A stretch of 64,000 nt of DNA from Massilia sp. NR 4-1 (GCF_001191005.1 NZ_CP012201.1:3038001-3102000), one strand, 5' to 3'. Shown: positions 25,477 to 34,335, numbered from the stretch's first letter. Notes: generated by a model from the sequence alone, not told the origin. A program made the numbers and translations.

Positions 25477-25806
25477 ATGAACGCGAATAAACTGCTGGCC
25501 GCACTGGCCGCCACCGCCGCCTTCGCCGCTTTGACCATATCCAGCGCCGGCGCCGCCCCCGCCGATGCGGCCGCAACCGCCACCCAGCCAAGCAAAGCAC
25601 AAGCCAGCGCCAAGACAGCCGAGGGCAAGGGCGGCGACCTCCAGCTCGCCCAAGCGGGCCAGGCCGCGGCCGCAACGTCCACCACTGCGCCCTCCGCCGC
25701 GCCACAGGCCATCGGCCGCAGCCGCGCCGAAGTCCATGCCGAGGCCGTGGAAGCCCTCAAGCACCACCAGTCCACCCTGGCGACCCAGCTGGAACTGGCG
25801 CGCTGA
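25477..25806 (+). CDS. Small exported DUF4148-like protein
   Basis: A 109-residue protein with signal peptide MNANKLLAALAATAAFAALTISSAGA, a low-complexity Ala/Thr/Gln middle and a C-terminal helix SRAEVHAEAVEALKHHQSTLA that resembles DUF4148 (TRAEVxAE). DUF4148 proteins are common, small, periplasmic and functionally uncharacterised in Burkholderiales. AGGAG lies before ATG 25477. It is divergent from the LysR gene, which may regulate it. Confidence 0.65.
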   Translation: MNANKLLAALAATAAFAALTISSAGAAPADAAATATQPSKAQASAKTAEGKGGDLQLAQAGQAAAATSTTAPSAAPQAIGRSRAEVHAEAVEALKHHQSTLATQLELAR

Positions 25807-25945
25807 CGCCGTCCCGGCCTTACCGCTTAACCATCGTTTACTGCAGCTGGGGCCGGAAATTTGCTGCTCCGTCGCGACGGCGGCGGACAGCGGCGCTTTT
25901 TTGTCATATCGTTCAGATTCCACAGTCCTGAACAGTGACAGAAAA

Positions 25946-27280
25946 ATGAAAAAACCGATCAAACACCCCATCGCCCTTTCCCTGTTCGTCCTCGGCCTGG
26001 GCGCCGCCAGCCTCGGCCAAGCCGCCAGCGACAACGACCTGGCCGACGAAAAGCGTACCGTCGCCGCCTTCAGCGCGATTGAGCTGTCCGGTCCTTACCG
26101 CGTGATCGTGCGCGCCCAGGGCGACAACTCGGTCGAACTGAAAGGCCAGCGCAAGCAGCTGGAACAGGTCGAAACCTTGGTCAGCGGCGACACCCTGATC
26201 GTGCGCCCCGTCAAGCGCAGCGGTTTTCATCTCCAGTTCGGCAAGGGGGCCGATCCGGTCACGGTGTATATCGGCGCGGCCAGCCTGCGCAGCCTGAAAG
26301 CGGGCGGCAGCGGCGATGTGAACCTGGAACAGTTCCAGGGCAACGCCCTGCGGCTGGACGTGAACGGCGCCGGCGACGTGAACGCTTCCGGCACGGTGCA
26401 GGATCTGACCGTGCATGGCAACGGCAGCGGCGATATCCGGATCGGCAACCTGCGCGTGGGCACGCTGAACCTGCAGCTTAACGGCGCGGGCGATGCGCAC
26501 GCCGGCAGCGTCAGCCAGGATCTGAATGTGGAAATGCGCGGCTCGGGCGACCTGGAAGTCAGCGACGTGCGCACCAACCGCGTCAACGCCGTGCTCAACG
26601 GCCCCGGCGACCTGACGCTGCGCGGCCGCAGCCGCGAAATCCGCGCCAGCCTGTCCGGCTCGGGCGACCTGGAAGCCTGCACGCTGGCGGTGGAAAGCGT
26701 GACGGCCGTGCTGAAGAGCGCGGGCAATGCCTGCGTGGCCGGCAGCATCAAGAAATTCGACGCCGAAATCCACGGCTCCGGCGATCTGGAGGCACGCGGC
26801 TTGCAAGCGCAGACCAGCCGCGTGGTGATGAGCAGCGCGGGCAGCATGGAACTGTCGGGCAGCAGCGGCTCGCTGAATGCCGAAGTCAGCGGCTCGGGCA
26901 GCCTGAACGCCCAGTCCTTGCAAGTGGGCCGCGCCCTGACCCGCAACCGCGGACCGGGCAACATCCATCTGAGCAAGGTCAGCGATTCGCTGGAAGCCGA
27001 GGTACGCGGCTCGGGCGACCTGATCGCCAGCCCGGATTGCAGCAGCGCCAAAGTGACCATGAGCGGCCCCGGCGGCGTCACGCTGAACGGCCGGGTGAAT
27101 ACCCTGGATGCCCGCCTCAGCGGTTCGGGCAGCCTGAACGGGCGCGGCCTGCTGGCCGGCAGCGCCGATGTGGTGGTCAACGGTCCCGGCAACGCTGTCG
27201 TCAATGTGCGCGGCAAGAGCAGCCCGAGCCGCCTGCTGCTGGTGGACCGCGCCGGTTCGCATGAGCGGCGTGGCGAGTAA
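25946..27280 (+). CDS. Long DUF2807 head-GIN beta-helix protein
   Basis: A 444-residue exported protein. The signal peptide ends at SLGQA; the DUF2807 (auto-transporter adhesin head GIN) pattern begins at RTVAAFSAIELSGPYRVIV. From about residue 110 it consists of roughly 16 tandem turns spaced about 20 residues, each marked by a G[SAP]G[DSN] tetrapeptide (GSGDVN, GAGDVN, GSGDIR, GSGDLE, GPGNIH and similar). DUF2807 proteins commonly have about 200-250 residues, so this is about twice as long. Likely a right-handed beta-helix in the periplasm or on the cell surface. No anchor is visible at the C-terminus (LVDRAGSHERRGE). Confidence 0.85.
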   Translation: MKKPIKHPIALSLFVLGLGAASLGQAASDNDLADEKRTVAAFSAIELSGPYRVIVRAQGDNSVELKGQRKQLEQVETLVSGDTLIVRPVKRSGFHLQFGKGADPVTVYIGAASLRSLKAGGSGDVNLEQFQGNALRLDVNGAGDVNASGTVQDLTVHGNGSGDIRIGNLRVGTLNLQLNGAGDAHAGSVSQDLNVEMRGSGDLEVSDVRTNRVNAVLNGPGDLTLRGRSREIRASLSGSGDLEACTLAVESVTAVLKSAGNACVAGSIKKFDAEIHGSGDLEARGLQAQTSRVVMSSAGSMELSGSSGSLNAEVSGSGSLNAQSLQVGRALTRNRGPGNIHLSKVSDSLEAEVRGSGDLIASPDCSSAKVTMSGPGGVTLNGRVNTLDARLSGSGSLNGRGLLAGSADVVVNGPGNAVVNVRGKSSPSRLLLVDRAGSHERRGE

Positions 27281-27309
27281 GCCCGGCCCTACGTCTTCCC
27301 CTTATCCAG

Positions 27310-27337
27310 AACGCCCGGCCTGCGCGCCGGGCGTTTT
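27310..27337 (+). terminator. Terminator after the DUF2807 gene
   Basis: CGCCCGGC (27312-27319) pairs with GCCGGGCG (27326-27333) around a short loop, then TTTT. Confidence 0.8.
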
Positions 27338-27368
27338 GCATTTTCAATGGCTCATCCGGACCGGAAAG

Positions 27369-27490
27369 TGGCATTATTCCATACCACACATAATACCATT
27401 TTACCCACGGGAAATAGCCTTTGAAAACAGTCGCTTACCCATCCACACAACACACCAAAACCTAGTCCAATTCGGCATTTGATAATACCA
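27369..27490. promoter_or_regulatory. Candidate GntR operator cluster upstream of the GlcNAc operon
   Basis: TGGCATTAT (27369-27377) and ATAATACCA (27390-27398) form an inverted repeat with one mismatch and a 12-base spacer. A second ATAATACCA lies at 27482-27490, immediately upstream of the -35 element. The same nonamer appears inverted at 43547-43555 before the second GntR gene. Confidence 0.5.
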
Positions 27491-27502
27491 GTTAAATACC
27501 TG

Positions 27503-27531
27503 TTGACAAGCTAGTTTTGCAACCCTATAGT
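27503..27531 (+). promoter_or_regulatory. Sigma-70 promoter of the GlcNAc operon
   Basis: TTGACA (27503-27508), 17-base spacer, TATAGT (27526-27531). The -35 box matches consensus exactly. The start codon of the kinase gene is 32 bases downstream of the -10 box. Confidence 0.8.
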
Positions 27532-27562
27532 GCCCCACAGCTCTTCTTTTCCCCTTATAAAA

Positions 27563-28432
27563 ATGATCGAATTCTTAATCGGCGTCGATGGCGGCGGCAG
27601 CGGCACCCGTGTCCGCCTGGCGCGCCTCGACGGCGCCACCCTGGCGGAAGGCAGCAGCGGCCCCTCCGGCCTGCTGCACGGCATCAAGAGCGCCTGGGCC
27701 TCGGTGGAAGACGCTATCGCCAAGGCCTTCGCCGCCGCCGGCCTGGCGCTGCCCGCGCGCGGCCGGATCGCCGTCGGTCTGGGCTTGGCCGGGGTGCACA
27801 ACCACCAGTGGGCCGCCAATTTCGTCGAGGCCAATCCCGGCTACGGCGCCGTGGCGCTGGAAACGGACGCTTTCACCACCGTGCTCGGCGCGCACCAGGG
27901 CCGGCCCGGCGTCATCATCGCGCTCGGCACCGGCAGCGTGGGCGAGATCCTGCAGGAAGACGGCACGCGGCGCGAAGTGGGCGGCTGGGGCTTCCCGGCC
28001 GGCGACGAAGCCAGCGGCGCCTGGATCGGCCTGCGCGCGGTCAACCATATCCAGCAAGTCATCGATGGCCGCGCCCAGGCCAGCGCCTTTGCCGACGCCG
28101 TGATCGAAGCTTGCGGCGGCAACCGCGACCGCATCCAGGTCTGGCTGGCGAATGCCACGCAAACCAATTACGCCCAGCTGGCGCGCCTGGTGCTGCAGCA
28201 TGCGGACAGCAATGCCACGGCGTGCGCCATCCTGACCGAGGCCGGCCAGCAGGTCGCCCTGATCGCCGAGGCGCTCGACCCTTCGCACAAGCTGCCGATC
28301 GCACTATGCGGCGGCCTGGGCGAACCGATGCGCCCCTATCTGCCGGCCGCGCTGCTGCAGCGCATCGTTCCCCCGCATGGCGACTCGGCCGAAGGCGGCC
28401 TGCGCCTGATCCAACAACACCTAAAGGAGTAA
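27563..28432 (+). CDS. nagK: N-acetylglucosamine kinase, BadF/BadG/BcrA ATPase family
   Basis: A 289-residue sugar kinase of the actin/hexokinase fold. PHOSPHATE1 is DGGGSGTR at 9-16; other blocks are GLAGVHN, LETDAFTTVLGAHQG, IALGTGSVG and the adenosine motif LCGGLGEPM. It phosphorylates GlcNAc entering without phosphorylation, giving GlcNAc-6-P. It is the first gene of the operon, and a GntR gene starts three bases after its stop. No phosphotransferase system is in the window, which fits cytoplasmic phosphorylation after ABC or MFS uptake. ATG 27563 is preferred over 27530. Confidence 0.9.
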   Translation: MIEFLIGVDGGGSGTRVRLARLDGATLAEGSSGPSGLLHGIKSAWASVEDAIAKAFAAAGLALPARGRIAVGLGLAGVHNHQWAANFVEANPGYGAVALETDAFTTVLGAHQGRPGVIIALGTGSVGEILQEDGTRREVGGWGFPAGDEASGAWIGLRAVNHIQQVIDGRAQASAFADAVIEACGGNRDRIQVWLANATQTNYAQLARLVLQHADSNATACAILTEAGQQVALIAEALDPSHKLPIALCGGLGEPMRPYLPAALLQRIVPPHGDSAEGGLRLIQQHLKE

Positions 28433-28435
28433 GCC

Positions 28436-29170
28436 TTGCTAGCTCAGTTGAGCGATTTCAGGCCGGACGCCCATAGCGACACGCCGCTGTATATGCAGCT
28501 GGCGAACAAGCTGTCGGACGGCATCGCCAATGGCGACTGGCGCGCCAATGAAGCCCTGCCCTCGGAGCGCGTGCTGTCGGACATGCTGTCCATCTCGCGC
28601 GTGACCGCGCGCAAGGCCATCGACATGCTGTGCGAGCGCGGCATGCTGACGCGCCGACGCGGTTCCGGCACCTATATCACGCCCAAGCTGGAGCAGCCGC
28701 TGTCGCGCCTGACCAGCTTCTCGGAAGAGCTGCGCCAGCGCGGCTTTACCGCCGGCTCGCGCTGGATCCAGCGCGAGGTGGGCGTGGCGGCGCCGCTGGA
28801 ACTGCTGTCGCTGGGCTTGTCGCCGAACATGCCGGTGGCGCGCCTGAAGCGCCTGCGCACCGCCGACGATGTGGTGATGGCGATCGAGACCTCCACCATC
28901 CCCGCCATGTATATGCCGAATCCGCACCATGTGACCGATTCGCTGTACGGCTATCTGGAATCGAACGGCACGGTGCCGATGCGCGCCTTGCAGCACATCC
29001 GCGCCATCAACGCCAATATCGAACAGGCCAAGCTGGCCAATATCGCTCCCGGTACGGCCATGCTGCACATCACGCGCGTGAGTTATCTGGACAACGGCGC
29101 GGCAGTGGAGCTGACCCACTCCTACTGCCGCAGTGATTATTATGAATTTGTAGCGGAGTCGCGCAGATGA
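28436..29170 (+). CDS. GntR/HutC-family regulator of the GlcNAc operon
   Basis: A 244-residue regulator. The N-terminal winged HTH (about 12-80) includes ALPSERVLSDMLSISRVTARKAIDML and GSGTYIT; the C-terminal UTRA effector domain is about 95-240 (MPVARLKRLRTADDVVMAIETSTIP). Such regulators in GlcNAc loci usually sense GlcNAc-6-P or GlcN-6-P. The start is TTG 28436, with AAAGGAG at 28423-28429 fitting well. Its stop overlaps the nagA start. Likely targets are the ATAATACCA sites before nagK and, possibly, the receptor promoter. Confidence 0.9.
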   Translation: MLAQLSDFRPDAHSDTPLYMQLANKLSDGIANGDWRANEALPSERVLSDMLSISRVTARKAIDMLCERGMLTRRRGSGTYITPKLEQPLSRLTSFSEELRQRGFTAGSRWIQREVGVAAPLELLSLGLSPNMPVARLKRLRTADDVVMAIETSTIPAMYMPNPHHVTDSLYGYLESNGTVPMRALQHIRAINANIEQAKLANIAPGTAMLHITRVSYLDNGAAVELTHSYCRSDYYEFVAESRR

Positions 29171-30279
29171 GCGATGCAATCAAAGGCAATATCCTGACCC
29201 CCAACGGCTGGGTGCATGGCACCGTGTCGTTCGACCAGCATATCCAGGACATCCAGGGCGCCCACGTGGACCCGGTGGCCAACCATGACGACTATATCCT
29301 GCCCGGCTTTATCGACCTGCACGTGCACGGCGGCGCCGGCAAGGACGTGATGGAAGGCGGCGACGCGGTGCATGCCATCGCCGCCATCCACGCCCGCCAC
29401 GGCACCACCAGCCTGCTGGCCACCACCATGACGGCCCCGCCGGAAGACATCGACATCGCCCTGCAGGCGATCGGCAAGGCCGTCAAGCAGCGCGGCAAGA
29501 ACGAAGCGCGCGTGCTCGGTGTGCACCTGGAAGGCCCGTACATCAACTCCGGCAAGCTGGGCGCGCAGCCGAACTTCGCGCGCGCCGCCACGCTGGAGGA
29601 AGTGCAGCGCCTGGAATCGCTGGCGCCGCTGCGCGTGATCACCGTGGCACCGGAAATCGCCGGCCACCTGGCACTGGTGCGCGAACTGGCCGATACCGGC
29701 GTGCGCGTGCAGATCGGCCATACGCTCGGTTCCTACGACGACGGCGTGGCCGCGCTGGAACATGGCGCGGTCGGCTTCACCCACCTTTTCAACGCGATGA
29801 GCGGCCTGCACCACCGTGAACCGGGCATGGTCGGCGCCGCGCTGGCCCACGCCGAGTACGCCGAGCTGATTCCCGACCTGCTGCACGTGCATCCGGGCGC
29901 CATCAAGACCGCGCTGCGCGCCATTCCGCGCCTGTACTGCGTGACCGACTCCACCGCCGCCACCGGCATGCCGGACGGCGAGTACATGCTGGGCCGCCAC
30001 ACCGTGCAGAAGTGCATGGGCGGCGTGCGCCTGCCGGACGGCACCCTGGCCGGCAGCACGCTGACGCTGGACCAGGCGCTGCGCAATCTGGTCGGCCTTG
30101 GCCTCGACCTGGCCGACGCCTCGGCCCGCGTTTCCACCCATGCCGCCGATTACCTCGGCTTGCAAGACCGCGGCCGCCTGGCACGCGGCGCCTACGCCGA
30201 TCTGGTGGTACTGGATCGGGATTTGAAACTGAAAGCTGTGATTATCGAAGGAGAACGTTGTGACCTCAATGATGCTTAA
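29167..30279 (+). CDS. nagA: N-acetylglucosamine-6-phosphate deacetylase
   Basis: A 370-residue amidohydrolase that removes acetate from GlcNAc-6-P to give GlcN-6-P. Features: HVH at 52-54, the metal ligand Glu122 in HLEGPY, metal His185 (IGHT) and His206 (THLFNAMSG), and catalytic Asp261 in VTDSTAATG. Length is normal. ATG 29167 overlaps the regulator's TGA (ATGA), and the gene overlaps the following deaminase gene by 20 bases, so this part of the operon is tightly coupled. Confidence 0.96.
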   Translation: MSDAIKGNILTPNGWVHGTVSFDQHIQDIQGAHVDPVANHDDYILPGFIDLHVHGGAGKDVMEGGDAVHAIAAIHARHGTTSLLATTMTAPPEDIDIALQAIGKAVKQRGKNEARVLGVHLEGPYINSGKLGAQPNFARAATLEEVQRLESLAPLRVITVAPEIAGHLALVRELADTGVRVQIGHTLGSYDDGVAALEHGAVGFTHLFNAMSGLHHREPGMVGAALAHAEYAELIPDLLHVHPGAIKTALRAIPRLYCVTDSTAATGMPDGEYMLGRHTVQKCMGGVRLPDGTLAGSTLTLDQALRNLVGLGLDLADASARVSTHAADYLGLQDRGRLARGAYADLVVLDRDLKLKAVIIEGERCDLNDA

Positions 30280-31282
30280 AGAAGCCCTGTCTGCCGCCGA
30301 ATGCGTCGCCAACCAGTTGGCGAACGATTCGGACCGCTATGCAGAGCTGGGTCGCAAGCTGAGGAGCACGCCCTTCTCCACCGCGCTGACCGTGGCGCGC
30401 GGCAGCTCGGACCATGCGTCCAACTACATCGCCTACCTGATCATGGCACGCCTGGGCCGCGTGGTCGCCTCGCTGCCGATGTCCCTGGTCACGCTGCACA
30501 AATCGCCGCTGATCACGCGCGACACGCTGACCATCGCCGTCTCCCAGTCCGGCCAAAGCCCGGACGTGGTGGAACCGATCCGCTACTTCCGCGACGGCGG
30601 CGCCACCACCGTGGCCCTGGTCAACGACATCGACTCGCCGCTGGCGCAGGCCGCCGAATGGGCCATGCCGCTGCGCGCCGGCAAAGAGCAGAGCGTGGCC
30701 GCCACCAAGAGCTTCATCACCTCCCTGGTCGCAGGTGCACGCCTGGTGGCGCAATGGCAGAACGACCCGGAACTGCTGGCCGGCCTGGCCGCGCTGCCGG
30801 AAGCCCTGCAAACGGCGACCCAGGCCGACTGGACGCCAGCCCTCGACGTGCTGGCTCCGGCCAAGAACATCATGGTCGTCGGACGCGGCATCAGCTTCCC
30901 GGTGGCGCTGGAATCGGCCCTGAAATTCAAGGAAACCTCGGCCCTGCAGGCGGAAGCCTTCAGCGGCGCGGAAATCAAGCACGGTCCGATGGCCCTGATC
31001 GAGGAAGGCTATCCGCTGCTGATCTTCGCCACCCGCGGTCCGACCCAGGCCGGCCTGCTGGCCCTGGCCGACGAGATGCGCGGCCGCGGCGCGCGCGTGC
31101 TGCTGGCCGCGCCGGACGATGTGGCGCAACGCGACCTGACCTTGCCGGTTGCCGCCACGCCGGACCTCGATCCTATCGTGGCGATCCAGGCCTTCTACGT
31201 GATGGCGGCCAAGCTGTCGGCTGCGCGCGGCCTGGACCCTGACCGTCCGCGCCACCTGAGCAAAGTCACCAAAACCAACTAA
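30260..31282 (+). CDS. nagB-II: SIS-domain glucosamine-6-phosphate deaminase (NagB-II type)
   Basis: A 340-residue protein with two sugar-isomerase (SIS) domains, similar to the isomerase half of GlmS but without the glutaminase domain. Blocks: TVARGSSDHASNY, TIAVSQSGQSPDVVEP, VAATKSFITSLVAGA, VVGRGISFPVALESALKFKE and EAFSGAEIKHGP. In GlcNAc operons that lack classical nagB this enzyme converts GlcN-6-P to fructose-6-P and ammonia, completing the pathway. The start is GTG 30260 with AGGAG 7 bases upstream; ATG 30269 is the alternative. Confidence 0.9.
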   Translation: MTSMMLKEALSAAECVANQLANDSDRYAELGRKLRSTPFSTALTVARGSSDHASNYIAYLIMARLGRVVASLPMSLVTLHKSPLITRDTLTIAVSQSGQSPDVVEPIRYFRDGGATTVALVNDIDSPLAQAAEWAMPLRAGKEQSVAATKSFITSLVAGARLVAQWQNDPELLAGLAALPEALQTATQADWTPALDVLAPAKNIMVVGRGISFPVALESALKFKETSALQAEAFSGAEIKHGPMALIEEGYPLLIFATRGPTQAGLLALADEMRGRGARVLLAAPDDVAQRDLTLPVAATPDLDPIVAIQAFYVMAAKLSAARGLDPDRPRHLSKVTKTN

Positions 31283-31304
31283 GTAAGCTAGACCCTGGCC
31301 ATCG

Positions 31305-32657
31305 ATGAAGATCAAGACCATGCTGAGCGCATTGATGGCCATGGGCTGCGCCGCCGCCGTGGCGGCCGCACCCGCGCAGAAGATCGAATTCTGGACCTTC
31401 AGCATGAAGCCCAAGTTCACGCCCTACTTCGACGGCATCGTCAAAAACTACGAGGCCGCCAATCCGGGCGTGAAAGTGGAATGGGTCGACTTCCCCTGGG
31501 ACGTGATCCAGACCAAGCTGGTGACGCGCATCGTGGCCGGCACGCCGCCGGCCCTGGTCAACCTGAATGTGCCCTGGGCCGACGAGTTTGCGCGCGACGG
31601 CCTGCTCACTCCCGTCGACGGCCTGCTCAACGAAGAAGCGCGCGGCCACTACCTGCCCGCGGCCCTGCAGGACTTGAACTTCGGCGGCAAGACCTATGGC
31701 TTCCCGATGTACAGCAATGTCGCCGTCATCACCTACAACACCGAAATATTCAAGGCGGCCGGCATCACGCGCGCCCCGCGCAGCCTGGACGAACAGCTCG
31801 CGTTCGCGCGCCAGATCGCCGAACGCACCGGCAAGGCAGGCCTATGTCCCGCCCTCGCCAAGATCGACGGCCTGATGATGCAGCAAGGCCTGCCGGTGAT
31901 CGCCAATGGCCGTGCCGTCTTCAACTCGCCCGCGCACGTTGCCCTGATCCGCAAGCTGGCCGATACCTACAAGGCCGGCGGCCTGCTGAAAGACAGCCTG
32001 TTCGCCGAAGATAACTTCCCCGCCGCCATCGCCGCCTACAAGGGCGGCCGGCTCGGCATGCTGCTGGCGCCGCCGACCGCCGTCAAACGCATCGAAGCCG
32101 ACGCCAAGGACATCTACGCCATCACCGACGTCGCCCCCGCGCCGCTGGGGCCGACCGGCATTGCCGACGGCGGCTGGCTGATCCACTTCGCCGTCCCCGC
32201 CGGTGTGGATACCAAGCTGCTGCCCGCCATCGGCAAATTCGCCCGCTATCTCAGCAACGACGCCAACCAGCTCGAATTCGCGCGCCAAGCCAGCGTGTAT
32301 CCCGCCGCCGCCAAAGCCGCGCGCGATCCCTTCTTCATGAGCGTAGCGCCGCGCGCCGGCGCCGCCGAAAAAGCCGTTGCCGCCGGCGCGGTATCGATGC
32401 CCCACTCGCGCACCTTGTATGTGGCCGGCATTCCCGACTACGATGAGCTGCGCCGTTCCCTGGTCAAAGCCGTCGAAGCCGGCGTCACCGGCCGCCAGGA
32501 CATCCAGCAAGCCCTCGACGACGCCGTCGCCATCTGGAACAAAAAACTCGCCAAGCAGCGCCCTTCCACGGCCTCGGCAATTGGCATGGATCAGCTCTTG
32601 TCCGATTTGGTGCCAGGCGCCAGGGTGGATTCGAGCTGGGCTGTGGGGGAAATGTGA
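31305..32657 (+). CDS. ABC transporter sugar-binding protein with repeat-derived C-terminal tail
   Basis: A 450-residue periplasmic solute-binding protein of the sugar (MalE/UgpB) class: signal peptide to about residue 21, then KIEFWTFSMKPKFTPYFDGIVKNYEAANP, the interlobe NFGGKTYGFPMYSN, and YKGGRLGMLLAPP. It presumably binds GlcNAc or chitobiose. The family-like sequence ends around residue 425 (IWNKKLAKQRPS); the rest, about LSDLVPGARVDSSW, is encoded by a palindromic repeat fragment at 32597-32631. It overlaps the first permease start by one base. The signal peptide lacks a lipobox Cys. Confidence 0.88.
   Translation: MKIKTMLSALMAMGCAAAVAAAPAQKIEFWTFSMKPKFTPYFDGIVKNYEAANPGVKVEWVDFPWDVIQTKLVTRIVAGTPPALVNLNVPWADEFARDGLLTPVDGLLNEEARGHYLPAALQDLNFGGKTYGFPMYSNVAVITYNTEIFKAAGITRAPRSLDEQLAFARQIAERTGKAGLCPALAKIDGLMMQQGLPVIANGRAVFNSPAHVALIRKLADTYKAGGLLKDSLFAEDNFPAAIAAYKGGRLGMLLAPPTAVKRIEADAKDIYAITDVAPAPLGPTGIADGGWLIHFAVPAGVDTKLLPAIGKFARYLSNDANQLEFARQASVYPAAAKAARDPFFMSVAPRAGAAEKAVAAGAVSMPHSRTLYVAGIPDYDELRRSLVKAVEAGVTGRQDIQQALDDAVAIWNKKLAKQRPSTASAIGMDQLLSDLVPGARVDSSWAVGEM
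32597..32640. repeat. Palindromic repeat fragment forming the 3' end of the binding-protein gene
   Basis: Contains TGGTGCCAGGCGCCAGGG, a variant of the GGTGCCTGGCACCAGGG core, with TTGTCC upstream and GGTGGATTC downstream matching the TGTCC...GGTGGACAC arms of the 18.2 kb copy. Confidence 0.6.
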
Positions 32658-33517
32658 TGCGGCGCCAGAATTTGCAGGCTTGGCTGTTCCTCGCGCCGGC
32701 GCTGGTGTTGCTGGCGGCGTTTTCGTTTTGGCCGGTGGGCTATGGCTCGTACCTGGCCTTTACCGACTTTAGCCTGATCCGGCCGACGCGATGGGTGGGA
32801 CTGGAGAATTTCGAGTACATCTTCGACAACGAGATGTTCGTCACGGGCCTGAAAAATTCGCTGCTGTTCCTGCTGATGGTGCCTTTCGTGCAGGTCGGGG
32901 CGATTGCGCTGGCGGTGCTGGTGAATAACCGCCTGCCGGGCATCCGCCTGTTCCGCGCGGCCTATTACGTGCCTGTGGTGACGACGGTATCCGTGGTCGG
33001 CATCATGTGGGGCTTCATGTTCCATGAACAGGGTACGCTGAATTACGTGCTGACCACCCTGCGCCTGGTGAACGCACCGGTGGGCTGGCTGTCGGACGAT
33101 ACGCTGGCCCTGTTCTGCATCATGTTCGTAACGCTGTGGCGCGGCCTGGGCTGGTATATGGTGATGTATCTGGCTGCCTTGCAGTCCGTGCCTGCCGATA
33201 TGCAGGAAGCGGCGATCCTCGATGGCGCCAACCGCTGGCAGCGTTTCTGGAAGATCACCATTCCCATGCTGCGTCCCACCATCATGGTCTGCTCCATCCT
33301 GTCGGTGCTGGCCGCGCTGAAGGCGTACCAGGAGGTCGACGTGCTGACCCAGGGCGGGCCGATGAACTCCACCTTCACCGCCCTGTACTACGCCTATGAC
33401 CAGGGCCTCAAGCACCTGAAGCTGCCGCGCGCGCTGGCCGCCAGCTTCGTCGTCTCCGCATTCTGCGTCGGCATCGCCGTGCTGTGCCTGCGCTATTTGA
33501 AGCCTAAGCACCGCTGA
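32657..33517 (+). CDS. ABC sugar permease, MalF/UgpA type
   Basis: A 286-residue inner-membrane protein with six predicted helices. The EAA loop that contacts the ATPase is EAAILDGANRWQRFWKITIP. NSLLFLLMVPFVQVGAIALAV and GGPMNSTFTALYYAYDQG are typical of the sugar-permease family. It pairs with the next gene to form the channel for the periplasmic binding protein. ATG 32657 overlaps the preceding stop (TGATG); GTG 32654 is the alternative. Confidence 0.93.
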   Translation: MRRQNLQAWLFLAPALVLLAAFSFWPVGYGSYLAFTDFSLIRPTRWVGLENFEYIFDNEMFVTGLKNSLLFLLMVPFVQVGAIALAVLVNNRLPGIRLFRAAYYVPVVTTVSVVGIMWGFMFHEQGTLNYVLTTLRLVNAPVGWLSDDTLALFCIMFVTLWRGLGWYMVMYLAALQSVPADMQEAAILDGANRWQRFWKITIPMLRPTIMVCSILSVLAALKAYQEVDVLTQGGPMNSTFTALYYAYDQGLKHLKLPRALAASFVVSAFCVGIAVLCLRYLKPKHR

Positions 33518-34335
33518 TGAAAACGCGCACCTTCCAGGCCGCCGGCCATTATCTTCTGCTGTGCGCGATCGCGCTGGTCTGCGTCTTCCCGTTCTGGTGG
33601 ACGCTGGTGACGGCGCTTTCCACCGAGGGCAATATCTTCGCCTTCCCGCCCACCTTCTGGCCGAAGTCGCCCTCGCTGGCGAATTTCGAGGAGGTGTTCC
33701 GCGTGATTCCGATCCTGTCCTTCTTCAAGAATTCCGTGCTGATCGCCGCCTTCACCGTGTTCTGGAAGCTGGTGCTGTGCTCCCTGGCCGCCTATCCGCT
33801 GGCGCGCATGCAGTTCCGCGGCCGCCGCCTGGTGTTCGGCCTGATTCTGGCGACGCTGGTGCTGCCGTCCGAGGTGAACTTCCTGGTCAACTTCATCACG
33901 GTGACGAAACTGAGCCTGGTCGATACCTATGCCGGCGTGATCCTGCCGAATGTGGTGACGGCGGTCGCCATCCTGCTGCTGAAGCAGGCTTTCGAGGAAG
34001 TGCCGCAGGATCTGATCGACGCCGCGCGCGTCGACGGCGCTTCGGAATGGATCATCTTCAGCCGCATCATGCTGCCCCTGATTACGCCCTGGCTGGCGAC
34101 GGTGGGCATCCTGACGGCGGTGGAGGCCTGGAACGAATATATCTGGCCATCCATCGTGATGAGCAAGCCGGACGAATTCCCGCTGTCGGTGGGCGTGCTG
34201 TATTTGCGCGGCACCTTCGGCAGCAGCACGCGCGTGATCGCCGCCGGCACGGTGCTCACCATCCTGCCGACGCTGGCAGCCTTCCTGTTCACACAAAGAT
34301 TCTTCATGCGCGGCATGGACGGGGCCGTGAAATAA
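33517..34335 (+). CDS. ABC sugar permease, MalG/UgpE type
   Basis: A 272-residue membrane protein with six predicted helices and the EAA loop DAARVDGASEWIIFSRIMLP. VFPFWWTLVTALSTEGNIF at the start and the PLARMQFRGRR block are standard for the MalG group. ATG 33517 overlaps the stop of the first permease by one base. It forms the second half of the translocation pore. Confidence 0.93.
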   Translation: MKTRTFQAAGHYLLLCAIALVCVFPFWWTLVTALSTEGNIFAFPPTFWPKSPSLANFEEVFRVIPILSFFKNSVLIAAFTVFWKLVLCSLAAYPLARMQFRGRRLVFGLILATLVLPSEVNFLVNFITVTKLSLVDTYAGVILPNVVTAVAILLLKQAFEEVPQDLIDAARVDGASEWIIFSRIMLPLITPWLATVGILTAVEAWNEYIWPSIVMSKPDEFPLSVGVLYLRGTFGSSTRVIAAGTVLTILPTLAAFLFTQRFFMRGMDGAVK

